Assembly (NCBI RefSeq): GCF_009883055.1
Contig: NZ_WWVR01000005.1
Location: 56,203-120,202 of the forward strand
Direction: 5' to 3'
Source of the DNA: Blautia sp. BIOML-A1
GTDB taxonomy: Bacteria; Bacillota; Clostridia; Lachnospirales; Lachnospiraceae
Length of the DNA: 64,000 nucleotides
The notes beneath the pieces were generated by a model. That model was not told where the DNA came from. It did not search any database and worked only from the letters and a program-made list of their open reading frames with translations. Each line of letters begins with the position of its first letter. Within the stretch, counting starts at the first letter, position 1. Position numbers and translations under genes: made by a program. Positions 27,825 to 39,329 of this stretch are shown here, one piece after another.

Positions 27825-29498
27825 TTATTTTGCTTTCGGCACTTCAAGGATTGCACCTCTGTTGCCTGAGGTAACCATTGCAGCATATCTCGCAAGATAT
27901 CCGGTTGTGACTTTTGGCTCACGCGGCTGCCATTTTGCTTTTCTTGCTGCCATCTCCTCGTCAGAAACCTTAACTTCCAGTCGAAGTTCCGGAATATTAA
28001 TACTGATGATGTCCCCTTCTTCGATCAGTGCGATCGGTCCGCCTACTGCTGCTTCCGGTGAAACATGTCCGATGGAAGCTCCACGGGATGCACCGCTGAA
28101 ACGTCCGTCTGTAATAAGGGCTACGGAAGAGCCAAGTCCCATACCTGCGATCGCAGAGGTCGGATTCAGCATTTCTCTCATTCCAGGGCCGCCCTTCGGT
28201 CCCTCATAGCGGATAACAACAACGTCACCTGCCACGATCTTGCCACCTTTGATTGCTGCGATCGCATCCTCCTCACAGCCAAACACTCTCGCCGGACCTT
28301 CATGTACCATCATCTCTTCTACGACTGCGGAACGTTTTACCACACCGCCGTCCGGAGCGATATTTCCCTTAAGAACTGCAAGACCACCGGTCTGGCTGTA
28401 CGGGTTGTCGATCGGGCGGATAACTTCCGGATTGAGGTTAACACATCCTTCGATATTTTCGCCTACAGTTTTTCCTGTTACTGTCATACATTCCGTATGG
28501 AGAAGTCCCTTTTTGTTCAGTTCATTCATAACTGCATAAACACCGCCGGCCTCATTCAGGTCTTCCATATAAGTTGGACCTGCCGGTGCCAGATGGCAGA
28601 GGTTCGGTGTCTTTGCGCTGATCTCGTTTGCAAAGCTGATATCAAAATCCATTCCGACTTCATGAGCGATTGCCGGAAGATGGAGCATACTGTTGGTAGA
28701 ACATCCAAGTGCCATATCTACTGTCAGCGCATTCAGGATGGCTTCCCTTGTCATGATGTCTCTCGGACGGATATTTCTGCGGTACATCTCCATAACCTGC
28801 ATACCTGCATGCTTTGCAAGACGGATACGCTCGGAATATACTGCCGGGATAGTTCCGTTTCCACGAAGTCCCATACCAAGAACCTCTGTCAGACAGTTCA
28901 TGGAGTTTGCGGTATACATACCGGAACAGGATCCACATGTAGGACATGTTTTGTTCTCAAATTCTGTCAGTTCATCCTCTGTGATCTTACCTGCCGCATA
29001 AGAGCCAACAGCTTCAAACATGCTGGAGAGGCTGGTCTTATGTCCGTGAATATGACCTGCCAGCATCGGACCTCCGCTTACGAATACAGTCGGAACATTC
29101 AGTCGTGCTGCTGCCATCAGAAGTCCCGGTACGTTTTTGTCACAGTTTGGAACCATAACAAGAGCATCAAACTGATGAGCCATTGCCATCGCCTCTGTGG
29201 AATCTGCAATCAGATCTCTAGTTACCAGTGAATATTTCATTCCGACATGTCCCATTGCAATACCGTCACAGACAGCAATTGCCGGGAATACAACCGGTGT
29301 ACCACCTGCCATTGCAACACCCTGTTTTACGGCTGCCACGATCTTGTCCAGATTCATATGGCCAGGTACGATTTCATTATAGGAACTTACGATTCCGACT
29401 AAAGGACGTTCCATTTCTTCTTTTGTTAATCCAAGGGCATTAAACAGGGAACGATGAGGTGCCTGCTGTGAGCCTGCTTTTACTGAATCACTTCTCAT
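27825..29498 (-). CDS. ilvD: Dihydroxy-acid dehydratase
   Basis: A 557-residue Fe-S dehydratase of branched-chain amino-acid synthesis. Cluster and Mg ligands are visible in [17 protein letters not shown] and [20 protein letters not shown], and the C-terminal [20 protein letters not shown] is intact. Full length. It lies between leuB (99-base gap) and ilvB (27-base gap) in one transcription unit. Confidence 0.96.
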   Translation of the reverse strand: MRSDSVKAGSQQAPHRSLFNALGLTKEEMERPLVGIVSSYNEIVPGHMNLDKIVAAVKQGVAMAGGTPVVFPAIAVCDGIAMGHVGMKYSLVTRDLIADSTEAMAMAHQFDALVMVPNCDKNVPGLLMAAARLNVPTVFVSGGPMLAGHIHGHKTSLSSMFEAVGSYAAGKITEDELTEFENKTCPTCGSCSGMYTANSMNCLTEVLGMGLRGNGTIPAVYSERIRLAKHAGMQVMEMYRRNIRPRDIMTREAILNALTVDMALGCSTNSMLHLPAIAHEVGMDFDISFANEISAKTPNLCHLAPAGPTYMEDLNEAGGVYAVMNELNKKGLLHTECMTVTGKTVGENIEGCVNLNPEVIRPIDNPYSQTGGLAVLKGNIAPDGGVVKRSAVVEEMMVHEGPARVFGCEEDAIAAIKGGKIVAGDVVVIRYEGPKGGPGMREMLNPTSAIAGMGLGSSVALITDGRFSGASRGASIGHVSPEAAVGGPIALIEEGDIISINIPELRLEVKVSDEEMAARKAKWQPREPKVTTGYLARYAAMVTSGNRGAILEVPKAK

Positions 29499-29597
29499 TT
29501 TATTTACTCCTCTTTACTTAATCTATACGATACTTACGGATTATTCCGTGCATAGCACTCCTACAATCCTGCCCGACATTCGCATATTGCGGGATTA

Positions 29598-30683
29598 TCA
29601 TACTGCTGCTGCGATCAGATCTCCCATTTCTTTCGTTCCGACAGCCTTGCATCCGTCTGACATGATGTCACCTGTACGATATCCGTCTGTCAGCACCTTC
29701 TGTACGGCTGCTTCTACCGCATCGGCTTCCTCATCCAGATTCAGAGAATAACGAAGCATCATTGCTGCTGAAAGAATAGTCGCAATCGGATTTGCCTTAT
29801 TCTGTCCTGCAATATCCGGTGCTGATCCATGGCTTGGCTCATACAGACCGAATTTTGTCTCGTTGAGGCTTGCAGAAGAAAGCATTCCGATAGATCCTGT
29901 GACCATACTTGCCTCATCGGATAAAATATCTCCGAACATATTCTCGGTGAGGATAACGTCAAACTGTGCCGGATCATGTACAAGCTGCATTGCACAGTTA
30001 TCAACCAGCATATGCTCCAGGGTTACTTCCGGATAGTCCGCTGCAACTTCCTCTACAACTTTTCTCCAGAGTCTTGAGGAATCAAGAACGTTTGCCTTGT
30101 CAACACTTGTAACCTTTTTCTTTCTCTTCATTGCAATATCAAATGCCTTGACCGCAATACGACGGATTTCGTTTTCATTGTAAGAAAGTGTGTCGATTGC
30201 TTTCTTTACGCCGTCCTCTTCGATAGTTTTTCTTTCTCCGAAGTAAAGACCTCCTGTCAGTTCACGGACAATAATCATATCAAATCCGTTTTCGCCAATC
30301 ACCTCTTTCTTGATCGGGCAGGCTTCTTCCAGTTCTTTGTAAAGATACGCCGGACGAAGGTTTGCAAAAAGGTTTAAGGCTTTGCGGATAGCAAGAAGAC
30401 CTGCCTCCGGACGTTTGGACGGCTCCAGTTTATACCATGGGGACGTCTTGGCATCTCCGCCGATAGAACCCATCAGAACTGCATCAGAGGATTTTGCAGT
30501 GGCAATTGCCTCCTCTGTAAGCGGCACGCCATGAACATCAATCGATGCTCCACCGAGGAGTACCTCTGAATATGTGAAGGTGTGGTGATATTTCTCACAT
30601 ACCTTATCAAGAACTTTCTTTGCTTCACTAACGATTTCCGGTCCGATTCCATCTCCCGGGATCAATGCGATTCTGTATTCCAT
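29598..30683 (-). CDS. leuB: 3-isopropylmalate dehydrogenase
   Basis: A 361-residue dehydrogenase of leucine synthesis. It has the opening [17 protein letters not shown], the substrate region [13 protein letters not shown], and the family signature [21 protein letters not shown]. It is the first gene of the operon, with the promoter about 65 bases upstream. The leader is too short for a T-box and none is seen. Confidence 0.96.
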   Translation of the reverse strand: MEYRIALIPGDGIGPEIVSEAKKVLDKVCEKYHHTFTYSEVLLGGASIDVHGVPLTEEAIATAKSSDAVLMGSIGGDAKTSPWYKLEPSKRPEAGLLAIRKALNLFANLRPAYLYKELEEACPIKKEVIGENGFDMIIVRELTGGLYFGERKTIEEDGVKKAIDTLSYNENEIRRIAVKAFDIAMKRKKKVTSVDKANVLDSSRLWRKVVEEVAADYPEVTLEHMLVDNCAMQLVHDPAQFDVILTENMFGDILSDEASMVTGSIGMLSSASLNETKFGLYEPSHGSAPDIAGQNKANPIATILSAAMMLRYSLNLDEEADAVEAAVQKVLTDGYRTGDIMSDGCKAVGTKEMGDLIAAAV

Positions 30684-30750
30684 CTTTTTCTTCCTCTCTC
30701 TGCATCACACGAAAAACATGCAGATTCCTTTCGTTGCGAATATTGTTATT

Positions 30751-30779
30751 ATAATAACGCACTTTTTGTCACTTTTCAA
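30751..30779 (-). promoter_or_regulatory. Promoter of the leuB-ilvD-ilvB-serC-serA operon
   Basis: Minus strand TTGAAA, 17 bases, TATTAT. The leader contains only a small CTGCAT/ATGCAG hairpin. Confidence 0.7.
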
Positions 30780-30840
30780 CCCTTTACTACTTAAAAGTTA
30801 CAACGTGTTGCCAGACGAAGTGGCCGTACCTATAAAGTAA

Positions 30841-30872
30841 AAAAAAGAAGTGCCGCATCTGACGCAGCACTT
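30841..30872 (-). terminator. Terminator after yajC
   Basis: Stem AAGTGC/GCACTT, extended imperfectly to TGCG, followed on the minus strand by CTTTTTTTT. It lies about 17 bases after the yajC stop. Confidence 0.85.
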
Positions 30873-30888
30873 ACTTTCTTATTTGCAG

Positions 30889-31185
30889 TTATGCGGATGC
30901 CTGTTCTGCTTTCTCCACCTCTGCAATAGCCTGTTTTCTCATTGGGATACGGCAGTTCTTGTTATTGCCGAATTCTACAATCACATCTTCTTCAGTCATG
31001 TCGATGATCACTCCATAGAAGCCGCTTGTGGTAACAATGCTGTCACCGACTTCCATGCTGTTGAGCATTGCCTGAAGTCTCTTCTGCTCTTTCTTCTGAG
31101 GACGGATCATCAGGAAATACATAACTCCGAAGATAACAACCATCCACAAAATCATCATACCCATGCTTGCGGTACTTTCGTTCAT
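30889..31185 (-). CDS. yajC: Preprotein translocase subunit YajC
   Basis: 98 residues from the ATG at 31185 (MNESTASMG; SD AGGAGG); the longer reading lacks a site. One membrane segment (about 8-26) ends in the family hallmark MIRPQKKEQKR, followed by a small cytoplasmic domain (MEVGDSIVTTSGFYGVI). It assists SecDF. It lies downstream of tgt, the classical order, but has its own promoter. Confidence 0.94.
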   Translation of the reverse strand: MNESTASMGMMILWMVVIFGVMYFLMIRPQKKEQKRLQAMLNSMEVGDSIVTTSGFYGVIIDMTEEDVIVEFGNNKNCRIPMRKQAIAEVEKAEQASA

Positions 31186-31244
31186 TTGAGGTTCCTCCTG
31201 TTTCTGACTTACATTCCTGTTCTTCTCCAGGAACACTACACACT

Positions 31245-31273
31245 ATCATACACAAAAAAAGTCTTTACTTCAA
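31245..31273 (-). promoter_or_regulatory. Promoter of yajC
   Basis: Minus strand TTGAAG, 17 bases, TATGAT, just after the tgt stop codon. It would give yajC a transcript of its own. Confidence 0.6.
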
Positions 31274-31292
31274 GTATTTTTGCATATTTTTA

Positions 31293-32435
31293 TTATTTCT
31301 GCTCCCCTGCCGCAAATCCTTCCAGACGCATTTTCTTATAGTCGGCAAATCTGCCCTCATCCAGTGCGTCACGGATCTCTTTCATCATATGATTATAGAA
31401 ATACAGATTGTGCAGAACACAGAGACGCATTCCAAGCATTTCTTTTGCCTTGAGAAGATGACGGATATAAGCCCGGCTGTAATGACGGCATGCCGGACAG
31501 CCGCAGCCTTCCTCGATCGGACGTGTATCCAGCTCGTATTTGGCATTAAACATATTCATCTTGCCATGGTTGGTGTACACATGTCCATGACGGCCATTGC
31601 GGCTTGGATATACGCAGTCAAAGAAGTCTATTCCTCTGTCCACACCCTCAAGAATGTTTGCAGGTGTTCCGACACCCATAAGATAAGTTGGCTTATCCTG
31701 CGGAAGATACGGCACAACCGCATCGAGGATACGATACATTTCTTCGTGTGTCTCACCAACAGCAAGACCGCCTACCGCATAACCGTCAAGATCCATCTTT
31801 GCAATTTCTTTTGCATGTTCGATTCGGATATCTTCGTAGATTGCCCCCTGATTGATACCGAACAGAAGCTGTTCTTTGTTGATGGTATCCGGAAGGCTGT
31901 TGAGGCGTGCCATCTCTGTCTTGCATCGTGCAAGCCAGCGTGTGGTACGCTCTACAGATTTCTGTACATAATCTCTGTCTGCCACACTGCTCGGACATTC
32001 ATCAAATGCCATTGCGATGGTGGACGCAAGATTGGACTGGATCTGCATACTCTCCTCCGGTCCCATAAAAATCTTATGTCCGTCAATATGTGACTGGAAG
32101 TGTACGCCCTCTTCCTTGATCTTACGGAGCTTTGCCAGAGAAAATACCTGGAATCCACCGGAATCAGTGAGAATCGGACGTTCCCAGTTCATAAACTTAT
32201 GAAGTCCTCCAAGCTGTTTGACTACTTTGTCACCAGGACGCACATGCAGATGATAGGTATTGGAAAGCTCCACCTGTGTTCCGATGTCATAAAGATCCTG
32301 TGTAGAAACCGCCCCCTTGATCGCACCGATGGTTCCTACGTTCATGAATACAGGAGTCTGGATCGTTCCATGGACAGTCTCAAACTGTGCACGCTTCGCA
32401 CGCCCCTCCGTTTTCATCAATGTATATTTTGCCAT
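31293..32435 (-). CDS. tgt: tRNA-guanine transglycosylase
   Basis: A 380-residue enzyme that exchanges guanine-34 for preQ1 in tRNAs with GUN anticodons. It shows LTDSGGFQVFSL with the proton-relay Asp, the catalytic Asp in FFDCVYPSRNGRHG, and zinc ligands in CGCPACRHYSRAYIRHL with the downstream His. Full length. The queuosine synthesis genes are not in the window. Confidence 0.96.
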   Translation of the reverse strand: MAKYTLMKTEGRAKRAQFETVHGTIQTPVFMNVGTIGAIKGAVSTQDLYDIGTQVELSNTYHLHVRPGDKVVKQLGGLHKFMNWERPILTDSGGFQVFSLAKLRKIKEEGVHFQSHIDGHKIFMGPEESMQIQSNLASTIAMAFDECPSSVADRDYVQKSVERTTRWLARCKTEMARLNSLPDTINKEQLLFGINQGAIYEDIRIEHAKEIAKMDLDGYAVGGLAVGETHEEMYRILDAVVPYLPQDKPTYLMGVGTPANILEGVDRGIDFFDCVYPSRNGRHGHVYTNHGKMNMFNAKYELDTRPIEEGCGCPACRHYSRAYIRHLLKAKEMLGMRLCVLHNLYFYNHMMKEIRDALDEGRFADYKKMRLEGFAAGEQK

Positions 32436-32527
32436 ATTCGTTCCTCTTTCTGTTTTTATATAATATCACTCGGTCTTAAGTATATCAGAAGGTACGAAAA
32501 TGGTAAAGGGGAATGTTTGGATGGGTA

Positions 32528-35500
32528 TCAGGACAATTCCCTGTTAAGATTTTTCTGTGCTGTGGAAAGCATCAGCTTAATACGGTTCAGCTGGTTAACC
32601 TCACTGGCTCCCGGATCGTAGTCAATCGCTACAATATTTGCCTCGGGATGCTCTCTTCGGATCTCCTTGATCACGCCCTTGCCGACAATGTGGTTCGGAA
32701 GACATCCAAATGGCTGGATACATACAATATTCGGCACCCCACCATGGATCAGTTCCATCATCTCTCCAGTCAGGAACCATCCCTCACCTGTCTGGTTTCC
32801 GGGTGATACGATCGGCTCTGCCATCTTTGCCAGATCTGCGATATCTGCAGACGGTGTAAAGTGACGGCTCTGTGCAAGTGCCTCATTCATAGGTTTGCGC
32901 AGCCATTCGATCGCCTTGATTCCCCAGTTTGCCATGGCTGCTTTGTTTTTCTTAAATCCAAGAAACTCACATTTAAAGTTCTGATTATAGAAACAATAAT
33001 TAATAAAATCAATCAGATCCGGGCATACTGCCTCTGCTCCTTCTGCCTCCAGGAGCTCTGCCAGATGATTATTTGCCGCCGGCAGGAATTTGACAAGAAT
33101 CTCTCCGACAATACCGACACGTGGTTTCTTCTCATCGCTGATCGGGATCAGGTCAAACTCATGTACCATCTCATGGCACATCTTCTTGAACTGACTGTGG
33201 CTGACACTGCCTCCTGTCAGGAAAGAAATAACTCTCTGCTCCCATATCTTATGTTTACGGTTGACAATTCCCTCTTCCAGTTCATACGGACGCATACGAT
33301 AAACGCATTTCATCAGTATGTCTCCAAAGACTGCACCATAGCAGATACGTTTGATCAGCGGAAGGGTCAGCTTAAAGCCCGGATTGCTTTCAAGTCCACT
33401 TAAATTGAGAGAAATAACCGGAACCTGCTCCATGCCGGCTTTCTTAAGTGCACGGCGGATAAACGCGATATAGTTAGATGCACGACATCCACCACCTGTC
33501 TGTGACATGATAACGGCAGTTTTGTCAAGGTCATATTTCCCGGAAAGAAGTGCATCCATGACCTGACCGACAACCATCAGTGACGGATAGCAGGCATCGT
33601 TGTTGACATATTTCAGTCCGACATCTACTGCATGCTTGTTGTCATTCGGAAGTACTTCCAGATGATATCCACAGCTGTTAAATGCCGCCTCCAGAATACC
33701 AAAATGGAACGGTGACATCTGCGGACACAGGATTGTATAGTCCTTTCGCATCTGCTTGGTAAATACAACCTTCTCTATGGAGGACGGACGGATCTCGCGT
33801 TCTTTATGCTGGGCATCCTTTGCACGAAGTGCTGCAAGAAGAGATCGTACACGGATTCTTGCTGCACCGAGATTGTTGACCTCATCAATCTTTAAGCAGG
33901 TATAAATCTTACCGCTGCCATCCAGAATTTCATAAACCTCATCGGTCGTAACTGCATCCAGACCACAGCCAAAGGAGTTCAGCTGGATCAGATCCAGATT
34001 GTCCTGTGTCTTGACAAAGTTTGCAGCCGCATACAGACGGGAATGGTACATCCACTGGTCATTGACACGGATCGGACGTTCAATTTTTGCCAGATGAGAA
34101 ACAGAATCCTCCGTAAGCACCGCAATACCATAACCATTGATCAGATCCGGAATACCATGGTGGATCTCAGGATCAATATGGTACGGACGACCTGCAAGAA
34201 CAATTCCTCTTCTGCCGGTATCTTTAAGATACTGAAGAGTCTCCTCGCCCTTCGCCTGTACATCCTTACGCACCTGTGCAAGCTCTTCCCATGCCGCATG
34301 TGCTGCTGCTTTTACTTCATCAGCCGGGATATCCTTAAACACCTCTACCAGACGGTCTGTCAGAATTGCCTCCGTTGTAAATGCCATAAACGGATTCATA
34401 AACCGAATATCCGGGTTCTTGAGTTCATCCACGTTATTCTTGATGTTTTCTGCATAGGAAGTAACGATCGGGCAGTTATAATGATTGACTGCATCCGGAA
34501 ACTCATTACGCTCATAAGGCACGCACGGATAGAAAATAAATTTCACGCCTTTTTTGATCAGCCAGCTGACATGTCCATGTGCAAGCTTTGCCGGATAACA
34601 TTCGGATTCACTCGGAATAGACTCAATACCCAGCTCATAAATCTTTCTGGTTGAAGTCGGTGAGAGCACCACTTCATATTTCAGTTTTGTAAAGAATGTA
34701 AACCAGAACGGATAATTCTCAAACATATTCAGGACTCGCGGAATTCCCACCTGTCCTCTTGTCGCCTGATCTGCACTGAGCGGTTCATAGGAAAACAGTC
34801 GTTTATATTTGTATTCATAGAGATTCGGAACATGGTCTTTGTTCTTCTCTTTACCAATTCCTCGCTCACAGCGGTTCCCGCTGACAAACTGACGGCCGCC
34901 GGTAAATTTATTGATCGTCAGACGACAGTTGTTTGTACATCCATGGCAGTTTGCCATAGAGGTGGTATATTTCAGCTCATTAATCTTGTCGATAGAGAGC
35001 ATCGTTGTCTTTTTTCCTGTCTCATAACGCTCTCTTGCGATCAGAGCCGCACCGAAGGCTCCCATGATTCCGGCGATATCCGGACGGATTGCTTCACAGC
35101 TGGCAATCTTTTCGAAGCTTCGAAGTACCGCGTCATTATAGAAGGTACCGCCCTGCACCACAATATGTCTGCCAAGCTCTGTCGCATCAGACACCTTGAT
35201 AACCTTGTAAAGAGCATTTTTGATAACAGAATAGGCAAGACCCGCAGAGATATCCGATACCTCCGCTCCCTCCTTCTGTGCCTGCTTTACCTTGGAGTTC
35301 ATAAATACAGTACAGCGGGTTCCGAGATCGATCGGATGCTGTGCATAAAGAGCAGCCTTTGCAAAATCCTGCACACTGTAATTCAGTGACTTTGCAAATG
35401 TTTCAATAAAGGATCCGCATCCAGAAGAACACGCCTCATTCAGCTGTACGCTGTCTACGGTCTGATTCTTTATCTTGATGCACTTCATGTCCTGTCCGCC

Positions 35501-36760
35501 GATGTCCAGAATACAATCGACCTCCGGGTCAAAGAACGCTGCCGCATAATAGTGGGACACCGTTTCAACCTCTCCCTCATCCAGAAGAAAGGCTGCCTTC
35601 ATCAGTGCTTCTCCATATCCTGTAGAACATGCATAGGCGATCTGTGCATCATCCGGAAGTATGGAATAAATCTCCTGAATAGAACGGATAGCGGTCTTCA
35701 GTGGGCTTCCATTATTGCTGCTGTAAAAAGAATACAGAAGTGTTCCGTCTTCTCCTACCAGAGCAGTCTTGGTCGTAGTAGACCCCGCATCGATACCAAG
35801 ATAGCAATTTCCCTTATAGGAAGCCAAATCTCCCTTTTTGACCTTATAGGAGGACTGACGTTTCTTGAAAGCTTCATAATCTTCTTCTGATGCAAACAAC
35901 GGCTCCATACGCTCTACTTCAAAATCCAGTTTGATCGAATGGCGAAGTCTGTCTTTGAGTTCTGTCAGGGAAACGGTCACATCCTTCTTTGCATTCAATG
36001 CAGAGCCAATTGCAGCAAACAGATGAGAATTGTCCGGAACGATCGTATGCTCCTCATCCAGTTTCAATGTTCTGATAAACGCTTCTTTCAGTTCAGAAAG
36101 GAAATGCAGCGGTCCTCCCAAGAATGCCACATGACCACGGATTGGTTTACCACATGCCAGTCCGGAAATCGTCTGATTGACTACTGCCTGGAAAATAGAC
36201 GCAGAAAGATCCTCCTTTGTTGCACCATCGTTGATCAACGGCTGAATATCTGTCTTTGCAAACACACCACATCTTGCAGCAATCGGATAAAGAGCCTTGT
36301 AATTCTTCGCATATTCGTTCAGTCCAGGTGCATCTGTCTGAAGCAGAGATGCCATCTGATCAATGAAGGAGCCAGTACCACCGGCGCAGATACCATTCAT
36401 TCTCTGTTCAATATTTCCGCCCTCAAAATAAATGATCTTGGCATCCTCGCCGCCAAGTTCGATCGCAACATCCGTCTTTGGTGCAAGCTTCTGCAGCGAA
36501 GTTGAAACTGCGATGACCTCCTGCACAAACGGAATTTCCAGATGGTTTGCAAGTGTCAGACCACCGGAACCTGTGATGACCGGACAAAGTGTCATTTCCC
36601 CAAGTTTCCCCTGGGCTTTCTCCAGAAGATCAGCCAGTGTTTCCTGAATGTTTGCAAAATGACGCTCGTAATCTGCAAACAAAAGATTCTCCTGCTCATC
36701 AAGAATCGCAATTTTTACTGTCGTGGATCCGATGTCAATTCCCAATGTGTATGTATTCAA
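32528..36760 (-). CDS. Acyl-CoA dehydratase activase-related protein (BadF/HgdC + DUF2229 type)
   Basis: A 1410-residue protein. Two actin-fold ATPase halves each open with a phosphate loop ([14 protein letters not shown] at residue 6, [13 protein letters not shown] at about 325). Each has a cluster-type Cys motif ([20 protein letters not shown]). From about 650 a DUF2229 region follows, then HgdB-like Fe-S domains near the C-terminus. Family members use ATP to send a low-potential electron to radical dehydratases; these giant versions are common in Firmicutes but their partner is mostly unknown. TTG start with SD GAGGAGG. It is monocistronic, with a perfect palindrome at its 5' end. Confidence 0.88.
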   Translation of the reverse strand: MNTYTLGIDIGSTTVKIAILDEQENLLFADYERHFANIQETLADLLEKAQGKLGEMTLCPVITGSGGLTLANHLEIPFVQEVIAVSTSLQKLAPKTDVAIELGGEDAKIIYFEGGNIEQRMNGICAGGTGSFIDQMASLLQTDAPGLNEYAKNYKALYPIAARCGVFAKTDIQPLINDGATKEDLSASIFQAVVNQTISGLACGKPIRGHVAFLGGPLHFLSELKEAFIRTLKLDEEHTIVPDNSHLFAAIGSALNAKKDVTVSLTELKDRLRHSIKLDFEVERMEPLFASEEDYEAFKKRQSSYKVKKGDLASYKGNCYLGIDAGSTTTKTALVGEDGTLLYSFYSSNNGSPLKTAIRSIQEIYSILPDDAQIAYACSTGYGEALMKAAFLLDEGEVETVSHYYAAAFFDPEVDCILDIGGQDMKCIKIKNQTVDSVQLNEACSSGCGSFIETFAKSLNYSVQDFAKAALYAQHPIDLGTRCTVFMNSKVKQAQKEGAEVSDISAGLAYSVIKNALYKVIKVSDATELGRHIVVQGGTFYNDAVLRSFEKIASCEAIRPDIAGIMGAFGAALIARERYETGKKTTMLSIDKINELKYTTSMANCHGCTNNCRLTINKFTGGRQFVSGNRCERGIGKEKNKDHVPNLYEYKYKRLFSYEPLSADQATRGQVGIPRVLNMFENYPFWFTFFTKLKYEVVLSPTSTRKIYELGIESIPSESECYPAKLAHGHVSWLIKKGVKFIFYPCVPYERNEFPDAVNHYNCPIVTSYAENIKNNVDELKNPDIRFMNPFMAFTTEAILTDRLVEVFKDIPADEVKAAAHAAWEELAQVRKDVQAKGEETLQYLKDTGRRGIVLAGRPYHIDPEIHHGIPDLINGYGIAVLTEDSVSHLAKIERPIRVNDQWMYHSRLYAAANFVKTQDNLDLIQLNSFGCGLDAVTTDEVYEILDGSGKIYTCLKIDEVNNLGAARIRVRSLLAALRAKDAQHKEREIRPSSIEKVVFTKQMRKDYTILCPQMSPFHFGILEAAFNSCGYHLEVLPNDNKHAVDVGLKYVNNDACYPSLMVVGQVMDALLSGKYDLDKTAVIMSQTGGGCRASNYIAFIRRALKKAGMEQVPVISLNLSGLESNPGFKLTLPLIKRICYGAVFGDILMKCVYRMRPYELEEGIVNRKHKIWEQRVISFLTGGSVSHSQFKKMCHEMVHEFDLIPISDEKKPRVGIVGEILVKFLPAANNHLAELLEAEGAEAVCPDLIDFINYCFYNQNFKCEFLGFKKNKAAMANWGIKAIEWLRKPMNEALAQSRHFTPSADIADLAKMAEPIVSPGNQTGEGWFLTGEMMELIHGGVPNIVCIQPFGCLPNHIVGKGVIKEIRREHPEANIVAIDYDPGASEVNQLNRIKLMLSTAQKNLNRELS

Positions 36761-36781
36761 TAAATCGACCTCCTCGTCATA

Positions 36782-36798
36782 AACTGTATCATACAGTT
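36782..36798 (-). promoter_or_regulatory. Perfect 17-base palindrome upstream of the CoA activase
   Basis: AACTGTAT-C-ATACAGTT, an 8-1-8 inverted repeat about 22 bases before the start codon. It contains a TATGAT -10-like hexamer on the minus strand. It has the form of an operator for a dimeric regulator, which is not identified here. Confidence 0.5.
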
Positions 36799-36927
36799 AT
36801 GAATGTAACGTGTTTCTTTGTAATAAAATATATTACTTCTTATTAAAAAGTGTTTCTTAATCGAATTCCGTAACATTATACGACAAACTTTTCCAAATGA
36901 CAATGACCAACTTCAGGATTTTGAAAA

Positions 36928-36948
36928 TAACTGTTCACAGGTAGTATT
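36928..36948 (+). repeat. Half-copy of the 142-bp repeat end
   Basis: TAACTGTTCACAGGTAGTAT matches the first 20 bases of the repeat family with one change; the rest of the element is absent. The gene-free 36761-37001 region otherwise holds the palindrome and a terminator. Confidence 0.5.
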
Positions 36949-36958
36949 GTATACTTGG

Positions 36959-36996
36959 AAAGAGCATTTTCGGAGGAATTCCGAAAATGCTCTTTT
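36959..36996 (-). terminator. Terminator after the flippase gene
   Basis: Long perfect stem AAAGAGCATTTTCGGA/TCCGAAAATGCTCTTT. On the minus strand it lies just after the flippase stop; it is also T-rich on the plus strand, so it may work both ways. Confidence 0.85.
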
Positions 36997-37001
36997 ATTC
37001 A

Positions 37002-38624
37002 TTATCTGTGAAATTTATCTGCAATTCTGACAAGATATGTCCCGCCTGGTATTCGAAGCAAACGCTCGGCAGCACTCTTATCTACCATAACATAAACCAG
37101 AAAATATGCTGCCGCTGCCAGGATGATCGACACACCAAGGCAGATAATATTGGATGGCACTATGGCATGTAATCCATAATATACCCCTGCTGCCACTACT
37201 CCCATAACAACAGAAGCAATGATCGGGCTTACATAGGCGGTCTTCCATGGATTCCTGTAATCCAGATATTTTTTCATAAAGATATCATTCATCACACATA
37301 CAACAATCGCATAGATAATCATTGCAACCAGAAGTGCATAAATTCCAAGATCCGTAAACATCAGAAGCAGCACAACCGCGATCACATCAACCACAAGTGC
37401 CACCGCTGCTGTCATCATCGGAATCTTCGGCTTTCCGATTCCCTGAAGCACACCGTTGGAAATATTGGACATTCCATTCAGGAGGATCGTAAAGGAACCC
37501 AGCATAAGAAGCTTCCCTGCAACACCATTTGTTCCTCCAAAGAGCAGAGATACGATTGGCTGTGCCAGGACAGCAAGACCGACTGCACACGGAATGGAAA
37601 TAAACATGGAAAGCTGTACCGTCTGGTCTACTCTTCTCCTTGTTTCATCGATATCGCCAGTCGCATACAGAGCAGAAACCTCCGGTATCATAGAGGTCGG
37701 TGCCGCACTGGAGAGTGTCAGTGGAATATTGATGATACTCATGAAATAAGTGGCATATTCTGCATAAAGCATACTGATCGTATCAGCGTTCATGCCATGT
37801 TTTCCCATAATTTCCGAGTACAGTACACCATTTAAGTATCCGTTGATATTGTAAATAAAAGAACTCAGGATGATCGGCGATACGATCAGGATGATCAGTT
37901 TCAGGATCTCCCCATAAGATTCTGCCTCATGATAATGATCTCCTGCTACTCTTCTCTTGATATTTCTGCGATTCACACCATACACAAGAAGCATAAACAG
38001 AAGTGCGATCACAACACCTGCAGTCGTTCCCACCGTAGAACCGGCAGCACCCCATTTTGCAACGCTGCCATCACTTCCATCCGCAAAATACTTGATGAAC
38101 ATCCACGCAGCAATCAGACTGACTGCCGCATTAAAAATCTGCTCAAGGATCTGCGAAATCGAAGTAGGCATCATATTTCTGTATGCCTGAAAATATCCCC
38201 TGTACACGCCAAGAATTCCTGAAAGAAAAATCGTAGGTGACAAAATCTGCAGTGCCAGCACCGCATTGGGCTGATTACTCGGAATGATGAACCTCGCCCC
38301 AAACAAACACACCAGTGCCACAATTCCGCCTACGATTGCCGCATAGATCAGAGAACCATGAAAAATCTTCTGTGCGTTTTTGTAATCCTTTAAAGCAATC
38401 CTCTCAGAGATCAGCTTGGAGACTGCCTGAGGGATACTGAAAGAAGCAATCATCAGAAGGATCATATAGGCATTCTGGGCAAGACTGATGTATCCCATTC
38501 CCATATTTCCTACGATCGAAGAAAGCGGACTTTTGTATAATAACCCGATAACCTTGGAAATCATTGCCGCGATCATCAGAAAAGACGCGTTTTTGACTAA
38601 ATTGTTCTTCTGATTCATGTTCAC
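37002..38624 (-). CDS. MOP-superfamily flippase (SpoVB/MurJ-like polysaccharide biosynthesis protein)
   Basis: A 540-residue polytopic membrane protein with about 14 hydrophobic segments. The N-terminus (LVKNASFLMIAAMISKVIGLLYKSPL) is typical of SpoVB/YtgP-type flippases, which move lipid-linked cell-wall precursors across the membrane. It overlaps ung by 4 bases, so it is co-translated with a DNA repair gene and has its own strong terminator. Distinguishing a lipid II flippase from a spore-coat or capsule exporter is not possible from sequence alone. Confidence 0.88.
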   Translation of the reverse strand: MNMNQKNNLVKNASFLMIAAMISKVIGLLYKSPLSSIVGNMGMGYISLAQNAYMILLMIASFSIPQAVSKLISERIALKDYKNAQKIFHGSLIYAAIVGGIVALVCLFGARFIIPSNQPNAVLALQILSPTIFLSGILGVYRGYFQAYRNMMPTSISQILEQIFNAAVSLIAAWMFIKYFADGSDGSVAKWGAAGSTVGTTAGVVIALLFMLLVYGVNRRNIKRRVAGDHYHEAESYGEILKLIILIVSPIILSSFIYNINGYLNGVLYSEIMGKHGMNADTISMLYAEYATYFMSIINIPLTLSSAAPTSMIPEVSALYATGDIDETRRRVDQTVQLSMFISIPCAVGLAVLAQPIVSLLFGGTNGVAGKLLMLGSFTILLNGMSNISNGVLQGIGKPKIPMMTAAVALVVDVIAVVLLLMFTDLGIYALLVAMIIYAIVVCVMNDIFMKKYLDYRNPWKTAYVSPIIASVVMGVVAAGVYYGLHAIVPSNIICLGVSIILAAAAYFLVYVMVDKSAAERLLRIPGGTYLVRIADKFHR

Positions 38625-39316
38625 TCCTTATTTTCCTGTTCTGTCTTATTCTCGATCTGCCAGTCGATCGGCTCCAGCCCGTTGCGAAGCAGAAATTCAT
38701 TGGTTTTGCTGAAATGACGGCACCCAAAAAAGCCTCTGTACGCAGACAGCGGACTTGGATGCGGAGCCTCCAGGATCAGATGCTTCGGATTATTGAGCAT
38801 GGATTTTTTGGTCTGTGCCGGACGTCCCCACAGAAGAAAAACAATCGGCCGGTCCTGTTCATTCAGGATTCGGATCGCTGCATCGGTAAACTGTTCCCAG
38901 CCGATGCCCCTGTGAGAGTTTGCCTGATGTGCACGGACAGTCAGCACTGTATTCAACATCAGCACTCCCTGTTTCGCCCACTTTTCCAGATAACCGTTAT
39001 CCGGAATATAGCATCCCAGATCGTCATGCAGTTCCTGATAAATATTAACCAATGACGGCGGAATCTCCACATCTCTTTTGACAGAAAAGCAAAGTCCATG
39101 CGCCTGTCCGTCATTGTGATATGGATCCTGTCCGAGAATCACGACTTTTACCTGACTCAGCGGGGTAAAATGAAATGCATTAAACATATCCTCTGCCGGA
39201 GGAAAAATCTTCTGTGTCTGGTATTCCTGCATCACTGTTTTGTATAACTTCGAATAATATGGCTGATGGAATTCTCCCTTTAATGCTTCCAGCCACTCTC
39301 CTGATAAAGGAGCCAT
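38621..39316 (-). CDS. ung: Uracil-DNA glycosylase
   Basis: A 231-residue family-1 enzyme removing uracil from DNA. The catalytic motif is VVILGQDPYHNDGQAHG, the uracil-recognition strand is VLMLNTVLTVR, and the DNA-intercalation loop is APHPSPLSAYRGFFG with its His. Full length. It overlaps the flippase gene by 4 bases and lies 13 bases after hisF, so hisH-hisF-ung-flippase may form one run. Confidence 0.96.
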   Translation of the reverse strand: MAPLSGEWLEALKGEFHQPYYSKLYKTVMQEYQTQKIFPPAEDMFNAFHFTPLSQVKVVILGQDPYHNDGQAHGLCFSVKRDVEIPPSLVNIYQELHDDLGCYIPDNGYLEKWAKQGVLMLNTVLTVRAHQANSHRGIGWEQFTDAAIRILNEQDRPIVFLLWGRPAQTKKSMLNNPKHLILEAPHPSPLSAYRGFFGCRHFSKTNEFLLRNGLEPIDWQIENKTEQENKE

Positions 39317-39329
39317 TTCCTATCACCTC

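Noticed and set aside
30780..30840. T-box or attenuator before leuB
   Set aside because: The promoter lies only about 65 bases from leuB, leaving no room for a T-box, and no specifier loop or TGGNACCGCG motif is seen.
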